In this document: positions 51,140 through 60,050 of the stretch, piece by piece
Layout of the letters: every line of letters begins with the position of its first letter
Numbering within the stretch: position 1 is the first letter of the stretch
Source of the DNA: Massilia sp. Root418
GTDB lineage: Bacteria; Pseudomonadota; Gammaproteobacteria; Burkholderiales; Burkholderiaceae_D
DNA length: 64,000 nt
Direction of reading: 5' to 3'
NCBI RefSeq assembly: GCF_001425265.1
Contig: NZ_LMEC01000025.1
Location: 308,185 to 372,184, forward strand
The notes under the pieces: generated by a model
Database searches by the model: none
Told to the model about the DNA's origin: nothing
Seen by the model: the letters and a program-made list of their open reading frames with translations, nothing else
Made by a program: the position numbers and the translations under genes

Positions 51140-51456
51140 TATTTAGCCTCCTCGGAGAAATTGATTTCCTGGCCAGGCTTCAGGCACACGAAAGCACGCT
51201 TGGTGTGGTTGCGGCGACCGATGAAACGGCCCGAACGCTTAACCTTACCTTCGCGGTTGACGGTTTGCACCGACAGGACTTCAACCTTGAACAGCAGTTC
51301 AACGGCTGCCTTGATCTCAGGCTTGGTCGCATCCGGCAGTACGCGGAATACGATTTGCTCGTTCTTTTCCGCGACCATGGTGGCCTTTTCGGAAATGACC
51401 GGAGCCTGCAGCACCTTCATCAGGCGCTCTTCGCTGTGTTTGATGACTGCGCTCAT
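51139..51456 (-). CDS. rplW: 50S ribosomal protein L23
   Basis: This 105-residue L23 contains LMKVLQAPVISEKATMVAEK and the loop VNREGKVKRSGRFIGRRNHTKRAFV. It binds trigger factor and SRP at the tunnel exit. It overlaps rplD by 4 nt. Confidence 0.98.
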   Translation of the reverse strand: MSAVIKHSEERLMKVLQAPVISEKATMVAEKNEQIVFRVLPDATKPEIKAAVELLFKVEVLSVQTVNREGKVKRSGRFIGRRNHTKRAFVCLKPGQEINFSEEAK

Positions 51457-52073
51457 GCCAGCATCTCCTCAATCTTGGCCAGTGCCGCTTTGGTGACCAG
51501 GATCTTCTTGTAGAAGACCAGCGACATTGGATCTGCGTGACGTGGCTCAACAACCAGCACGTTCGGCAGGTTACGGGAAGCCAGTTCCAGGTTTTCTTCG
51601 ATGTTGTCAGCGATGATCAGCACCGATTCCAGACCCATGGCGTTCAGCTTTTGCGACAGCAGCTTGGTCTTTGGAGCTTCGATGGCGAAGTCTTCAACAA
51701 CAACCAGGCGCTCTTCGCGAGCCAGTTGGGACAGGATCGAGCAGATACCGGCGCGGTACATCTTCTTGTTCACTTTGTGGGTGAAGTTCTCGTCAGGCGA
51801 GTTCGGGAAGATGCGACCACCGCCGCGCCACAGTGGCGACGACGACATACCAGCACGTGCACGGCCGGTACCTTTTTGGCGCCATGGCTTCTTGGTCGTG
51901 TGGTGGACTTCTTCGCGGTCTTTCTGCTTACGGTTGCCGCTGCGAGCATTGGCTTGGTAGGCAACCACGATCTGGTGGATCAGGGCTTCGTTGTAATCAC
52001 GGCCGAAGACGGTGTCAGCGGCGGCAACGTTGGAAGATGCTTGACCTTGAGCATTCAGGAGCTTGAGTTCCAT
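51453..52073 (-). CDS. rplD: 50S ribosomal protein L4
   Basis: The 206-residue L4 has the tunnel-lining loop (HHTTKKPWRQKGTGRARAGMSSSPLWRGGG). In E. coli L4 also represses the S10 operon through the rpsJ leader. Here rpsJ is not in the same operon, so that circuit cannot work in the usual way. Confidence 0.98.
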   Translation of the reverse strand: MELKLLNAQGQASSNVAAADTVFGRDYNEALIHQIVVAYQANARSGNRKQKDREEVHHTTKKPWRQKGTGRARAGMSSSPLWRGGGRIFPNSPDENFTHKVNKKMYRAGICSILSQLAREERLVVVEDFAIEAPKTKLLSQKLNAMGLESVLIIADNIEENLELASRNLPNVLVVEPRHADPMSLVFYKKILVTKAALAKIEEMLA

Positions 52074-52076
52074 CGA

Positions 52077-52733
52077 TTAAGCCCCTTTCTTTGCTTTGAC
52101 TTTGACAGCAGGCGAGACGACCACTTGGCCGTTTTTCGCGCCTGGTACCGCGCCTTTGACCAGCAGCAGCTGACGGTCGGCATCGATACGAGCGATTTCC
52201 AGATTCTGGGTGGTAACAGTAACGTCACCCATGTGGCCGGTCATGCGCTTGCCTGGGAAAACACGGCCCGGATCCTGCGCCATACCGATCGAACCTGGTA
52301 CGTTGTGCGAACGCGAGTTACCGTGGGTCTGACGACCGGAGGCAAAGTTGTGACGCTTGATGGTACCGGCGTAGCCCTTACCGATGCTCGTGCCCTGAAC
52401 GTCGATCTTTTGACCAACTTCGAACAGCGAAGCGGCGATAACTTCACCAGCTTTCAATTCTGCAGCTTTAGCAGCGTCAACGCGGAACTCTTTCAGCAGA
52501 GTACCGGCTTCAACACCAGCTTTAGCGTAGTGACCGGCTGCGGCTTTGGTCACGCGGGAAGCGCGACGTTGACCGAAGACGACCTGAACAGCGGAATAAC
52601 CATCCGTTTCAGGGGTTTTGATTTGCGCAACGCGGTTGTTCGACACGTCCAGCACGGTGACTGGGATCGAATCCCCATCATCCGTGAAGATGCGCATCAT
52701 GCCAACCTTGCGACCGAGGAGGCCTAGGCTCAT
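52077..52733 (-). CDS. rplC: 50S ribosomal protein L3
   Basis: This 218-residue L3 starts MSLGLLGRKVGMMRIFTDDG. It contains the GKGYAGTIKRHNFASGRQTHGNSRSHNVPGSIG loop with the Gln methylation region. It is the first gene of this ribosomal block because rpsJ, its usual upstream neighbour, is about 10 kb away. Confidence 0.98.
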   Translation of the reverse strand: MSLGLLGRKVGMMRIFTDDGDSIPVTVLDVSNNRVAQIKTPETDGYSAVQVVFGQRRASRVTKAAAGHYAKAGVEAGTLLKEFRVDAAKAAELKAGEVIAASLFEVGQKIDVQGTSIGKGYAGTIKRHNFASGRQTHGNSRSHNVPGSIGMAQDPGRVFPGKRMTGHMGDVTVTTQNLEIARIDADRQLLLVKGAVPGAKNGQVVVSPAVKVKAKKGA

Positions 52734-52829
52734 TTTTTCTCCATTCCCACCTACGATTGGGCGGGGCTTTGTTTAACTACAAAAATTAGTACGGCCCGTA
52801 AAAAGATGGAATCCATACCGAAGCCGGCT

Positions 52830-52858
52830 AGTGTAGCGTGAAAAGACTCTTGACGCAA
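52830..52858 (-). promoter_or_regulatory. Candidate promoter for the rplC-rpsQ unit
   Basis: On the minus strand TTGCGT and TACACT are separated by 17 nt, about 97 nt before the rplC ATG and after the terminator of the preceding gene. It would drive the S10-type genes separated from rpsJ. Confidence 0.6.
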
Positions 52859-52883
52859 CAACTTAGTACGGGGTATGTCAATT

Positions 52884-52911
52884 AAAAAAGGCCAGGCGTT
52901 GCCGCCTGGCC
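52884..52911 (-). terminator. Intrinsic terminator of the TonB-dependent receptor gene
   Basis: A 9-bp stem (GGCCAGGCG and complement) with a 4-nt loop is followed by T6 on the minus strand, 42 bases after the receptor stop. Confidence 0.85.
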
Positions 52912-52953
52912 TCGGTACTCCGGGGATGCCGGGTACTACTTCACGCTAGCTGC

Positions 52954-55764
52954 TTATTTGAACTCGTAAGCAGCGGTCACGCCGATGGTGCGCATGCCCG
53001 GGCTGGTGAAGGAGTAGCCATCACGCCAGCGCACAGCCTGCTCGCGGTCGAACAGGTTGTTGATGTACAGCGCCAGGGTGGTGCCCTTGATGCCGCGGTA
53101 GTTCACGTTGTAGTCCACCACGGTGCGGCCATTGACGCGGTTGCAAGCGCCCATGAATTCAGCGGCAACCTTCTGGGTTTCGCAGTAGGTCGGCGAATCT
53201 TCGCTGTTGTTGGCGTAGCCGCTGCTGTAGTGGATGGTCAGGCCCTGGGTCAGGTCACCGGTCTTCAGGGTTGGGCGCAGCTTGGTGCGCAGGCGTGGAC
53301 CGTAGTCATAGCTGCCGAAGTAGTTGCGGCCGTACTCGCCGGTACCCACGTCAAACACCTGGTACTTCCAGTTGTACACGCCTTCCAGCTTCACGCTCAG
53401 GTCGCCGATGCCTTCCAGCTTGTACTTGGTGGCGCCTTCGAAGTCGAAGCCGGACACGCGCGTCTTGCCGCTGTTGACGTACGGGTTGTACACCAGGCCC
53501 AGCGAGCCGATGCCGCCGAAGTTGGTGGTGGTGGCTGGCGCGTACTTCTTGACGATGGACAGGAACTCGTTGTCGGCAGCGCTGCTGTCGATACGCACCA
53601 GCTGGCCGGCCGGCAGCGACGCTTCCGCGCGCAACACGTCGGCCACGGTGCGGGTGCCGATTTCGTCTTTACGCTCGATCTTGAAGAAGTCCAGCGACAG
53701 CCAGGTGTTCTTCAGCGGTTCCCACACGGCGCCCACGGTGAACGACTTCGAGGTTTCCGGCTTCAGCTCGGGATTGGACGACACGAAGCTCGGCAGACCG
53801 GCCAGGCAGTCATTGTTGCGGAAGGTGTTGGCACGCTGCTTGTCGATGGTGGTCGCACCGGCCGCTTTCTGCACGATATTGTTCAGTTCAGTAGCGATAG
53901 GGCAACGGCGCAGGTCGTTGACGTTGGTGGCGACCGAGCTGCGGCCCAGGCCGTTACCGGTCTCGACGATGTTCGGTGCGCGGAAGCCGCCCGAGGCGGT
54001 GGCGCGCAGCAGCAGGCTGTCCAGGGCGTTGATCTTCAGGCCCAGTTTCGGCGACACGTGCACGTCGGCTTCGCCGGACTTGTCGGCACGCAGGGCTGCG
54101 GTCAGTTCCACGCGTTTCAGCAGCGGTGCGACGGCTTCACCGAACACGGCGTACTGGGTCTGGGTATCCTTCACCTGCAGGCCGAAAATGCCCACCAGGT
54201 CGCCGCGCAGCACGTTGTCCGAGCTGGCCATTTCGTAGGACTGATGGCGCACGTCGGCGCCCACTGCGAAGTTCAGCGGACCGGCCGGCAACTGCGCCGC
54301 TTCGCCGGTGATGGTGCCGTCGATGAAGTACGTCTTCGACTTGCCGGCGGTGGTACGGACCGGGAACATGGACTCCAGCAGCGCGGTGTCGTTGGTCTGG
54401 CCGAATTTGTAGGTCTTGTTGACGATCGCGTCGGTGTAACCCTTGGCGCTCACGGCGCGGGTGGCCTTGGTGGCGTCGGAGATCATGTAGCCGGCGGCCG
54501 ATTTCCAGTCGTAGTTGCCCAGGCTGCCCGACAGGGACAGCATGGCGCGCGACTGGTTGGCGTCGGTCTTGTTGAAGTTGAAGCCGTCGCCGGTGTCCAT
54601 CAGGCGCGCGCGGTATTCGGTCGCCACGGCGTATGGGTTGCTCGGGTGGCCGACCGGCAGCTTCGGATAGGAGAACGGACCGACCATCTTGCCGTCGATG
54701 GCGTTGTACCAGACGCTGGTGGAGGAAGTGGTGCCGCCATTGTTGGTGCTGAACGGCGCGACGATGTAGTCGGTCTTGGAGCCGGAAGCGGTCAGTTCGA
54801 ACTGGGCGTCGATGCTCGAGCCGATGCGGAAGTGGGTGTTGCTGGCAACTGCCCAACGCTCGTTGCTGGTGGTCTGGCCGGCGTACGGCAGCGCATCCCA
54901 TTTGCATGCCTTGTCGACCGGGTCGATGTCGGCCGGGTCGCAGGCTTTCGACGCGGTGACCACGCCGTTCACCAGGTAGTTACCTTTAGGCGAGAAGGAG
55001 CTCTTCGCATCCCAGGTCGAACGGCCCGGGGTCGAGCGGTGCCAGTCCGGTACACTGCTGCGCAGGTCGCCGGTGCTCCAGCCATCGTTGCGGTAGCCTT
55101 CCACGCTCAGGTAGGTGTTGAAGCCGTTTTTCTCCACGTCGCCCCAGCCAACGATTGCCGCCACGTTACGCGTGCGGTAATCCTTGAAACCGTCCATGGT
55201 GGTGTAGTTGGCCTTGATCTTGGCGCCGACGTAATCCTTGCGCAAGATGAGGTTGACCACGCCTGCGATAGCGTCGGAACCGTAGATCGCGGAGGCGCCG
55301 TCTTTCAGCACTTCAATGCGCTCAATCGCTTCGGAAGCGATGGCATCGAGGTTGGTGAAGTTTTCCTGCGCGCCGTCGGCCAGGCCGTACGGTGCGATGC
55401 GGCGGCCATTGACCAGCACCAGGGTCGACACTTTGCCGATGTTGCGCAGTTCGACGCCGGACGAACCGGTGGCGAAGCTGCCGCTGCTGGCGGTGGCCGA
55501 GTTGATGTTGGCATCCACGCCGGCGATCGACGTCAGTACGCCCAGCGCGGTTGTGGCGCCGGTGCGCTCGATGTCGGCACGGGTCAATACTTGAACGGAG
55601 CCAGCGGACTCGGTCTCGGTGCGCTTGATGCTCGAACCGGTGATTTCAACGCGCTGGACTTTTGGTTCCGGCGCAGGGGCTTGCTGGGCGAAGGCGGTTT
55701 GCGAGAAGGCCACAGCCAGGGCTGCAGCGATCGCGCGCTTCTTAAGGATCGGCGTGTGGTTCAA
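52954..55764 (-). CDS. TonB-dependent outer-membrane receptor
   Basis: The product is about 936 residues. A signal peptide (KKRAIAAALAVAFSQTAFAQQ) is followed by a VQRVEITGSSIKRTE TonB-box-like segment and a plug domain (RADIERTGATTALGVL ... LVLVNGRRIAPYG ... IERIEVLKDGASAIYGSDAIAGVVNLI). A 22-strand barrel ends TIGVTAAYEF plus one Lys. The ligand cannot be read. TTG 55764 is chosen because GGGAG lies 5 nt upstream; ATG 55812 is the alternative. It sits within the 10-kb segment between rplC and rpsJ, after creD. Confidence 0.88.
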   Translation of the reverse strand: MNHTPILKKRAIAAALAVAFSQTAFAQQAPAPEPKVQRVEITGSSIKRTETESAGSVQVLTRADIERTGATTALGVLTSIAGVDANINSATASSGSFATGSSGVELRNIGKVSTLVLVNGRRIAPYGLADGAQENFTNLDAIASEAIERIEVLKDGASAIYGSDAIAGVVNLILRKDYVGAKIKANYTTMDGFKDYRTRNVAAIVGWGDVEKNGFNTYLSVEGYRNDGWSTGDLRSSVPDWHRSTPGRSTWDAKSSFSPKGNYLVNGVVTASKACDPADIDPVDKACKWDALPYAGQTTSNERWAVASNTHFRIGSSIDAQFELTASGSKTDYIVAPFSTNNGGTTSSTSVWYNAIDGKMVGPFSYPKLPVGHPSNPYAVATEYRARLMDTGDGFNFNKTDANQSRAMLSLSGSLGNYDWKSAAGYMISDATKATRAVSAKGYTDAIVNKTYKFGQTNDTALLESMFPVRTTAGKSKTYFIDGTITGEAAQLPAGPLNFAVGADVRHQSYEMASSDNVLRGDLVGIFGLQVKDTQTQYAVFGEAVAPLLKRVELTAALRADKSGEADVHVSPKLGLKINALDSLLLRATASGGFRAPNIVETGNGLGRSSVATNVNDLRRCPIATELNNIVQKAAGATTIDKQRANTFRNNDCLAGLPSFVSSNPELKPETSKSFTVGAVWEPLKNTWLSLDFFKIERKDEIGTRTVADVLRAEASLPAGQLVRIDSSAADNEFLSIVKKYAPATTTNFGGIGSLGLVYNPYVNSGKTRVSGFDFEGATKYKLEGIGDLSVKLEGVYNWKYQVFDVGTGEYGRNYFGSYDYGPRLRTKLRPTLKTGDLTQGLTIHYSSGYANNSEDSPTYCETQKVAAEFMGACNRVNGRTVVDYNVNYRGIKGTTLALYINNLFDREQAVRWRDGYSFTSPGMRTIGVTAAYEFK

Positions 55765-55951
55765 AACTACTCCCAAGTGTTGTTTGACTATCAACTTATA
55801 ATGTGCTGCCATCTTTCGCGGGAAGCCGGGTGGCGGTTCCGATCTATGATGGCAACTTGATAGCATTACTTAATTCATTGCTACAACGCAAGAGGGAGAA
55901 AACAAATTCCGCACAATCTTTCGAATTGGCCGCCAAACCGTTGTTTTCCGT

Positions 55952-55969
55952 CACAAACTTTTGTTTGTG
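55952..55969. promoter_or_regulatory. Inverted repeat upstream of the TonB-dependent receptor
   Basis: CACAAAC and GTTTGTG (7 bp, perfect) are separated by TTTT, about 190 nt before the receptor start. The 250-bp gap between creD and the receptor has no gene. The repeat may be an operator or a weak terminator for creD. Confidence 0.4.
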
Positions 55970-56015
55970 TAACGCAGAGTCTCGTGAGAATCTGAAATAA
56001 CGGTTAAAAAGTCCA

Positions 56016-57452
56016 TCAATTCCCGAGTTGATACCAGTCCACTTTGCGGGTCGCGACCATCAGCGCAGCCAGGACGGCAAACAGCAGCAGGCTGCCCAGC
56101 ACCAGGGCGTTGTTTTCCGAGATCAGCAGGCCGTACAGCGCGCCGTACAGGAGGATGAGGCCGCTGCCGAAGGCCAGGCCGCGCCAGCGGTCGCGCAAGA
56201 CATAGCCCAGGTAGTAGGACAGCAAGCCGATGCAGGCAGCGCTGGCGCCCAGGTAGGCCAGCGCGAAGTCGACGTGTTCAGACAGGCCCAGCAGCAGCAG
56301 GAAGAACAGCGCCAGCGCCAGTCCCACCAGCGCGTACTGCACCGGGTGGATCGGCAGGCGCTTGAGGATCTCGAACACGAAGAAGGCGGCAAAGGTCAGC
56401 GCCACGAACAGCAGGCCGTACTTGCTGGCGCGGTCGGCCTGGCTGTAGATGTTCACCGGTTCCACAAAGGCCACGCTGAACGAGTCCAGCTGCGCCGCGC
56501 CGCCTATCCCTGCGCCGGATGCCGCGCCACGCACCAGCGCGGCCTGGGCCACCGCGGCGGCAGCCGGCGTGCCGGGCGCCGCCCCGCCCTTCCAGCCTTC
56601 CTGCGCCTGGGCCGCCAGCAGCATCTGCACATTGGACGCCAGCGACGGCACGCGCCAAGTGGCGCTGAACCCGGCTTCGGACACCTTGCGCTCCTCCGGC
56701 AGGAAGCGTCCGCCGAACTGCGGATGCGGCCAGTTCGACGTCAGCGCCACCACGTTGTTGCGCCCGACCGGCACGAAATGCTGCCGCTCCATGCCGGCCA
56801 GGTTCAGCTTGAAACTGAATTTGACGGGCGCGGCGCTCCCTGCCCCGCCGGCCAGCGTGTCCGGCGGCAGCAGGGCGTGCATGCCGCCCTGCCAGGCGCC
56901 CAGCAGCGCGCCCTGCCCGAATTCCAGCAGCGTGCCGTTCCAGCTGATTTTCGGGATGGCGCGCACGCCGCGCACGTCGGCGATGGGCAGCGACACGTAC
57001 GGCCGCCCCACCGCCGCGATGCGCGCGTTGCCGCCGCTGCGCGGCAGCTCGGCCGCCGGCGGCAGGGTGAACGTGCCGCTGAAGTCGTACTGCCCGTTGT
57101 AGACCAGCACCTGGTGTATGCCCCGGTAGCGGCGCTCGGTGCCGACGTTGCCGCCCACCTTCAGCTCGTCCGGATACACCAGGTGCAGGCGGCGCACGGT
57201 GGCGGTCTTGGTGCGCGGCGGCTCGTCGGCGCCGCCGCTGACACGGGTATCGATTTCCTCGCTGTAGGGGACGACCAGCACGGGGCCGATCACGGTCTGT
57301 TCGCCGACCGAGTCTTCGGCGATGCTGCGGGCTGCATCGTCGCGGTAAGCCATCCGCTCGCGGACGGTGGCCTGTATCATCAGCAGCGGGATGCAGAGCA
57401 GCAGCATCAGCGCGGCAATGATGCCGACCTTCATAAGCAATTTCTTTTGCAT
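56016..57452 (-). CDS. creD: Cell envelope integrity protein CreD
   Basis: This 478-residue inner-membrane protein has an N-terminal helix (KVGIIAALMLLLCIPLLMIQATV), a large periplasmic part with PVLVVPYSEE, RHFVPVGRNNVVALTSNWPHPQFGGRFLP and YSQADRASKYGLLFV, and five C-terminal helices. CreD is the main output of the CreBC system and affects envelope integrity and beta-lactam response in relatives. ATG 57452 has AAGGA upstream. It follows creC by about 100 bases. Confidence 0.93.
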   Translation of the reverse strand: MQKKLLMKVGIIAALMLLLCIPLLMIQATVRERMAYRDDAARSIAEDSVGEQTVIGPVLVVPYSEEIDTRVSGGADEPPRTKTATVRRLHLVYPDELKVGGNVGTERRYRGIHQVLVYNGQYDFSGTFTLPPAAELPRSGGNARIAAVGRPYVSLPIADVRGVRAIPKISWNGTLLEFGQGALLGAWQGGMHALLPPDTLAGGAGSAAPVKFSFKLNLAGMERQHFVPVGRNNVVALTSNWPHPQFGGRFLPEERKVSEAGFSATWRVPSLASNVQMLLAAQAQEGWKGGAAPGTPAAAAVAQAALVRGAASGAGIGGAAQLDSFSVAFVEPVNIYSQADRASKYGLLFVALTFAAFFVFEILKRLPIHPVQYALVGLALALFFLLLLGLSEHVDFALAYLGASAACIGLLSYYLGYVLRDRWRGLAFGSGLILLYGALYGLLISENNALVLGSLLLFAVLAALMVATRKVDWYQLGN

Positions 57453-57549
57453 GGCGCTTCCTTGGGTTGGAAAAGCGGCCAGTGTAGGAAACGCGCGCGA
57501 AGCGACGATGCGTTTTGTGTGCAGTGGCGATGAAGTGCCGGACGATTTA

Positions 57550-59040
57550 TTAAATCGCCAGCGGCAGCGGCAGGGCCAGCCGCGCGCAACAGCCGCCGCC
57601 CGGCGCGCTGGCGACGCTGACCGTGCCGCCGTGCAGCGCCGCCACCTCGCGCACGAACGGCAAGCCCAGGCCGGTGCTCTTGCCGCCGCCGGGACGCGGC
57701 AGCGAATAGAAGCGCTCGAACAGGCGGCCGGCAGCATAGGCCGGCACGCCAGGCCCCTGGTCGCAGACGTCGATGCCCACTTCGTTGGCGGCGCGCCAGA
57801 GCGCAATGCGCACCACGCCGCCACGCGGCGAAAAACCGATGGCATTGTCCAGCAAGTTGCCCAGCGCCTGGCGCAACAGCAGCGCATCGCCGCGCACCAG
57901 CAGGGCTGCCCCTTGGCCTGCGCTATCGCTGCCGTCACCCGGCCCGCCACCCACGCCTGGCAGGGCCGCATCGGCATACTCCAGGGCCACGCCGGCGGCG
58001 GCCAGCGCGCCGGCAAAGTCGCCGCCGGCCTGCCGCGCCAGCGCGTGCAGCTCCACGCTCTCGGCAGCCTCCAGCCGTTGCTGCTGCTCCACGCGCACCA
58101 GCGCCAGCAGCTTGTCGATGAGCTGCTTCTGGCGCGCATTCTGGCTCACGATATTGCCGAGGAAATGGCGCCGCTCCTGCTCCGGCATCTCTTCCTGCAG
58201 CAGCTCGGCCGATGCCTGGATGGCCGCGATGGGCGACTTCAGCTCGTGCGCCAGCGTATGCATCAGCTGCTCGGCGTACTCCTTGCCCTCCAGCCGCGCG
58301 CGCATGGCTTCCAGCGCCCGTCCCAGGGTGCCGATCTCGCTCTTGCCCAGTTCCGGCAACACCACCTTGCGGCCCGCCTCCACCGCCGACACATAGGCCA
58401 TCAGCTTGCCCAGCGCGCGCGCCAGCCAGGAGGTGACGGCCAGGCCGATCAGCAGCGACAGCCCCAGCAGCACGGCGCCGCCGCGCAGGATGCTCTGCTG
58501 GCTGCGCTCGACGAACGCCTGCACGCTGGCGTTGGGCTTGGCCACGGTCAGCACGCCGATCAGCTTGCCCTGCTCCAGGATGGGCGCGGCCACGTGCATC
58601 ACCGTGCTGTCTTCGTCATCCGGATTGGAACGGGTGCTGCGGGCGCCGTATTTGCCGCGCAGCGTCAGGTAGACATCGTTCCAGCGCGAATAGTCCTTGC
58701 CCGTGTCGCGGCCGTCGCTGTCGAACAGCACGATGCCCCTGGCGTCGGTGATGTAGACGCGGTAGTCCAGGCGCTCGCGGTCGATGCCGCTGACGCTGGC
58801 GCGGATCGGGCCGTGCAGCGCGTCGCGCATGCGCGCCATGGTGCCCGACGACTGCAGCGTGCCGGCCTTGACGTCGCCCGCTACCGCCGCCGCCAGCATG
58901 TGGGCGGTGCCCACCAGCGTATCCTCCTGCGTGGCGCGCACGCCGGGCTTGACCTCCGCCATGAACACGTTCAGCAAGAACCACGCAGCCAGGCCGACCA
59001 CCAGGAAGTAGCCCAGCAGGATGCGCAGGCCTATCTTCAT
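57550..59040 (-). CDS. creC: Two-component sensor histidine kinase CreC
   Basis: The 496-residue kinase has membrane helices near 10-28 and 185-205, a periplasmic sensor resembling CreC (ARGIVLFDSDGRDTGKDYSRWNDVYLTLRGKYG) and a HAMP segment. The H-box is LAHELKSPIAAIQASAELLQ, the N-box NLLDNAIGFSP, and the G-boxes DQGPGVP and STGLGLPFV. It overlaps creB by 4 nt. In E. coli CreC responds to carbon-source changes. Confidence 0.93.
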   Translation of the reverse strand: MKIGLRILLGYFLVVGLAAWFLLNVFMAEVKPGVRATQEDTLVGTAHMLAAAVAGDVKAGTLQSSGTMARMRDALHGPIRASVSGIDRERLDYRVYITDARGIVLFDSDGRDTGKDYSRWNDVYLTLRGKYGARSTRSNPDDEDSTVMHVAAPILEQGKLIGVLTVAKPNASVQAFVERSQQSILRGGAVLLGLSLLIGLAVTSWLARALGKLMAYVSAVEAGRKVVLPELGKSEIGTLGRALEAMRARLEGKEYAEQLMHTLAHELKSPIAAIQASAELLQEEMPEQERRHFLGNIVSQNARQKQLIDKLLALVRVEQQQRLEAAESVELHALARQAGGDFAGALAAAGVALEYADAALPGVGGGPGDGSDSAGQGAALLVRGDALLLRQALGNLLDNAIGFSPRGGVVRIALWRAANEVGIDVCDQGPGVPAYAAGRLFERFYSLPRPGGGKSTGLGLPFVREVAALHGGTVSVASAPGGGCCARLALPLPLAI

Positions 59041-59804
59041 GCGGAAGCCAGGCTGTAGCCGAGGCCGCGATGGGTCTGGATCGGATCGGCGTCGGGCGCC
59101 ACCGCGCGCAGCTTGGCGCGCAGCGATTTCACGTGCGCGTCCACGGTACGGTCCAGCGTATCGGAGGCGCCGGTCCAGACGCGGTCCATCAGCTGCGCGC
59201 GCGACAGCACGTGGCCGGGATGCTCGATCAGGGTTTTCAGCAGCAGGTATTCATAGCGGGTCAAATCCAGCGCCTGGCCGCAGTACAGGATGCGCGCCTC
59301 CAGCGCGCGCAGCTCCAGCCCGGACACCTGGCGCGTGGCGGGAGCGGACTGCGCGGTGAGCGCGCCCGGCCCGTCCGGCGCGGCGCCCGGCTGCGGGGCG
59401 GTGTGGTCCGGCGCGCGCGGGGCCGGCGGCGCCATCCGGCGCAGGATGACGCGGATGCGCGCCACCAGCTCGCGCGGCGAGAAAGGCTTGGTCACATAAT
59501 CGTCCGCGCCGATCTCCAGTCCCACCACGCGGTCGATCTCGTCGCTGCGGGCGGTGAGGAAGATGACGGGCGCGTCGGAAAACTGGCGCAGGCGGCGGCA
59601 CACTTCGAGCCCGCTCATGTCCGGCAGGCCGATATCGAGCACCACCAGCTCTGGCACAGGGTGGCCGCCATCACCACGCATGGCCGCCAGCGCCAGCTCG
59701 CCCAGCGTCACATGCAGCGGCGCAAAGCCATCGGTACGCAGCGCATAGGCAATGCCGTCCGCAATCGCCTGCTCATCCTCCACGATCAGGATACTTCTCG
59801 CCAT
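59037..59804 (-). CDS. creB: Response regulator CreB
   Basis: This 255-residue OmpR-family regulator has receiver D57 (VVLDIGLPDMSG), Lys in YVTKPFSPREL and a winged-helix domain (DLTRYEYLLLKTLIEHPGHVLSRAQLMDRVW). Between them lies an unusually long Pro/Ala-rich linker of about 40 residues. It is the first gene of creBCD. No exact E. coli-type TTCAC-N6-TTCAC cre-tag was found upstream of creB or creD. Confidence 0.92.
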   Translation of the reverse strand: MARSILIVEDEQAIADGIAYALRTDGFAPLHVTLGELALAAMRGDGGHPVPELVVLDIGLPDMSGLEVCRRLRQFSDAPVIFLTARSDEIDRVVGLEIGADDYVTKPFSPRELVARIRVILRRMAPPAPRAPDHTAPQPGAAPDGPGALTAQSAPATRQVSGLELRALEARILYCGQALDLTRYEYLLLKTLIEHPGHVLSRAQLMDRVWTGASDTLDRTVDAHVKSLRAKLRAVAPDADPIQTHRGLGYSLASA

Positions 59805-59954
59805 AGCAATTCCACAAGTTCAACACCCGCAGACTCTACCGCCGCCCGCCCGCAAAGTCCACTCCGGGCCGCGGCGAATGCTTACTCGGGCAACTGCACC
59901 TGCTCGGGCGCGGCGATCAGTCACGGCTGCAAGCCAGGCGTGTTGCGCATCACG

Positions 59955-60050
59955 GGTCTTGTATGGATAATTCGCTTTGGAAACAGTGCAATCCGCGACA
60001 AAATCCGTACATCGAGATCAGAATGCCCCCAACACCATCCATACAAGACC
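59955..60050. promoter_or_regulatory. 14-bp perfect inverted repeat spanning the MocR-type gene start
   Basis: GGTCTTGTATGGAT (59955-59968) and its exact complement (60037-60050) are 68 bases apart. The second arm is inside codons 5-10 of the regulator gene. The position suits autoregulation by a dimeric regulator, or a long mRNA stem enclosing the start codon. Confidence 0.55.

Noticed and set aside
53230..55860. An 876-codon plus-strand frame opposite the TonB-dependent receptor
   Set aside because: Its composition is typical of an antisense frame and no start context is visible. The receptor is clear on the minus strand.
59805..59850. TTCCAC/TTCAAC repeat upstream of creB as a cre-tag
   Set aside because: Neither half nor the spacing matches the TTCAC-N6-TTCAC consensus closely enough to call.
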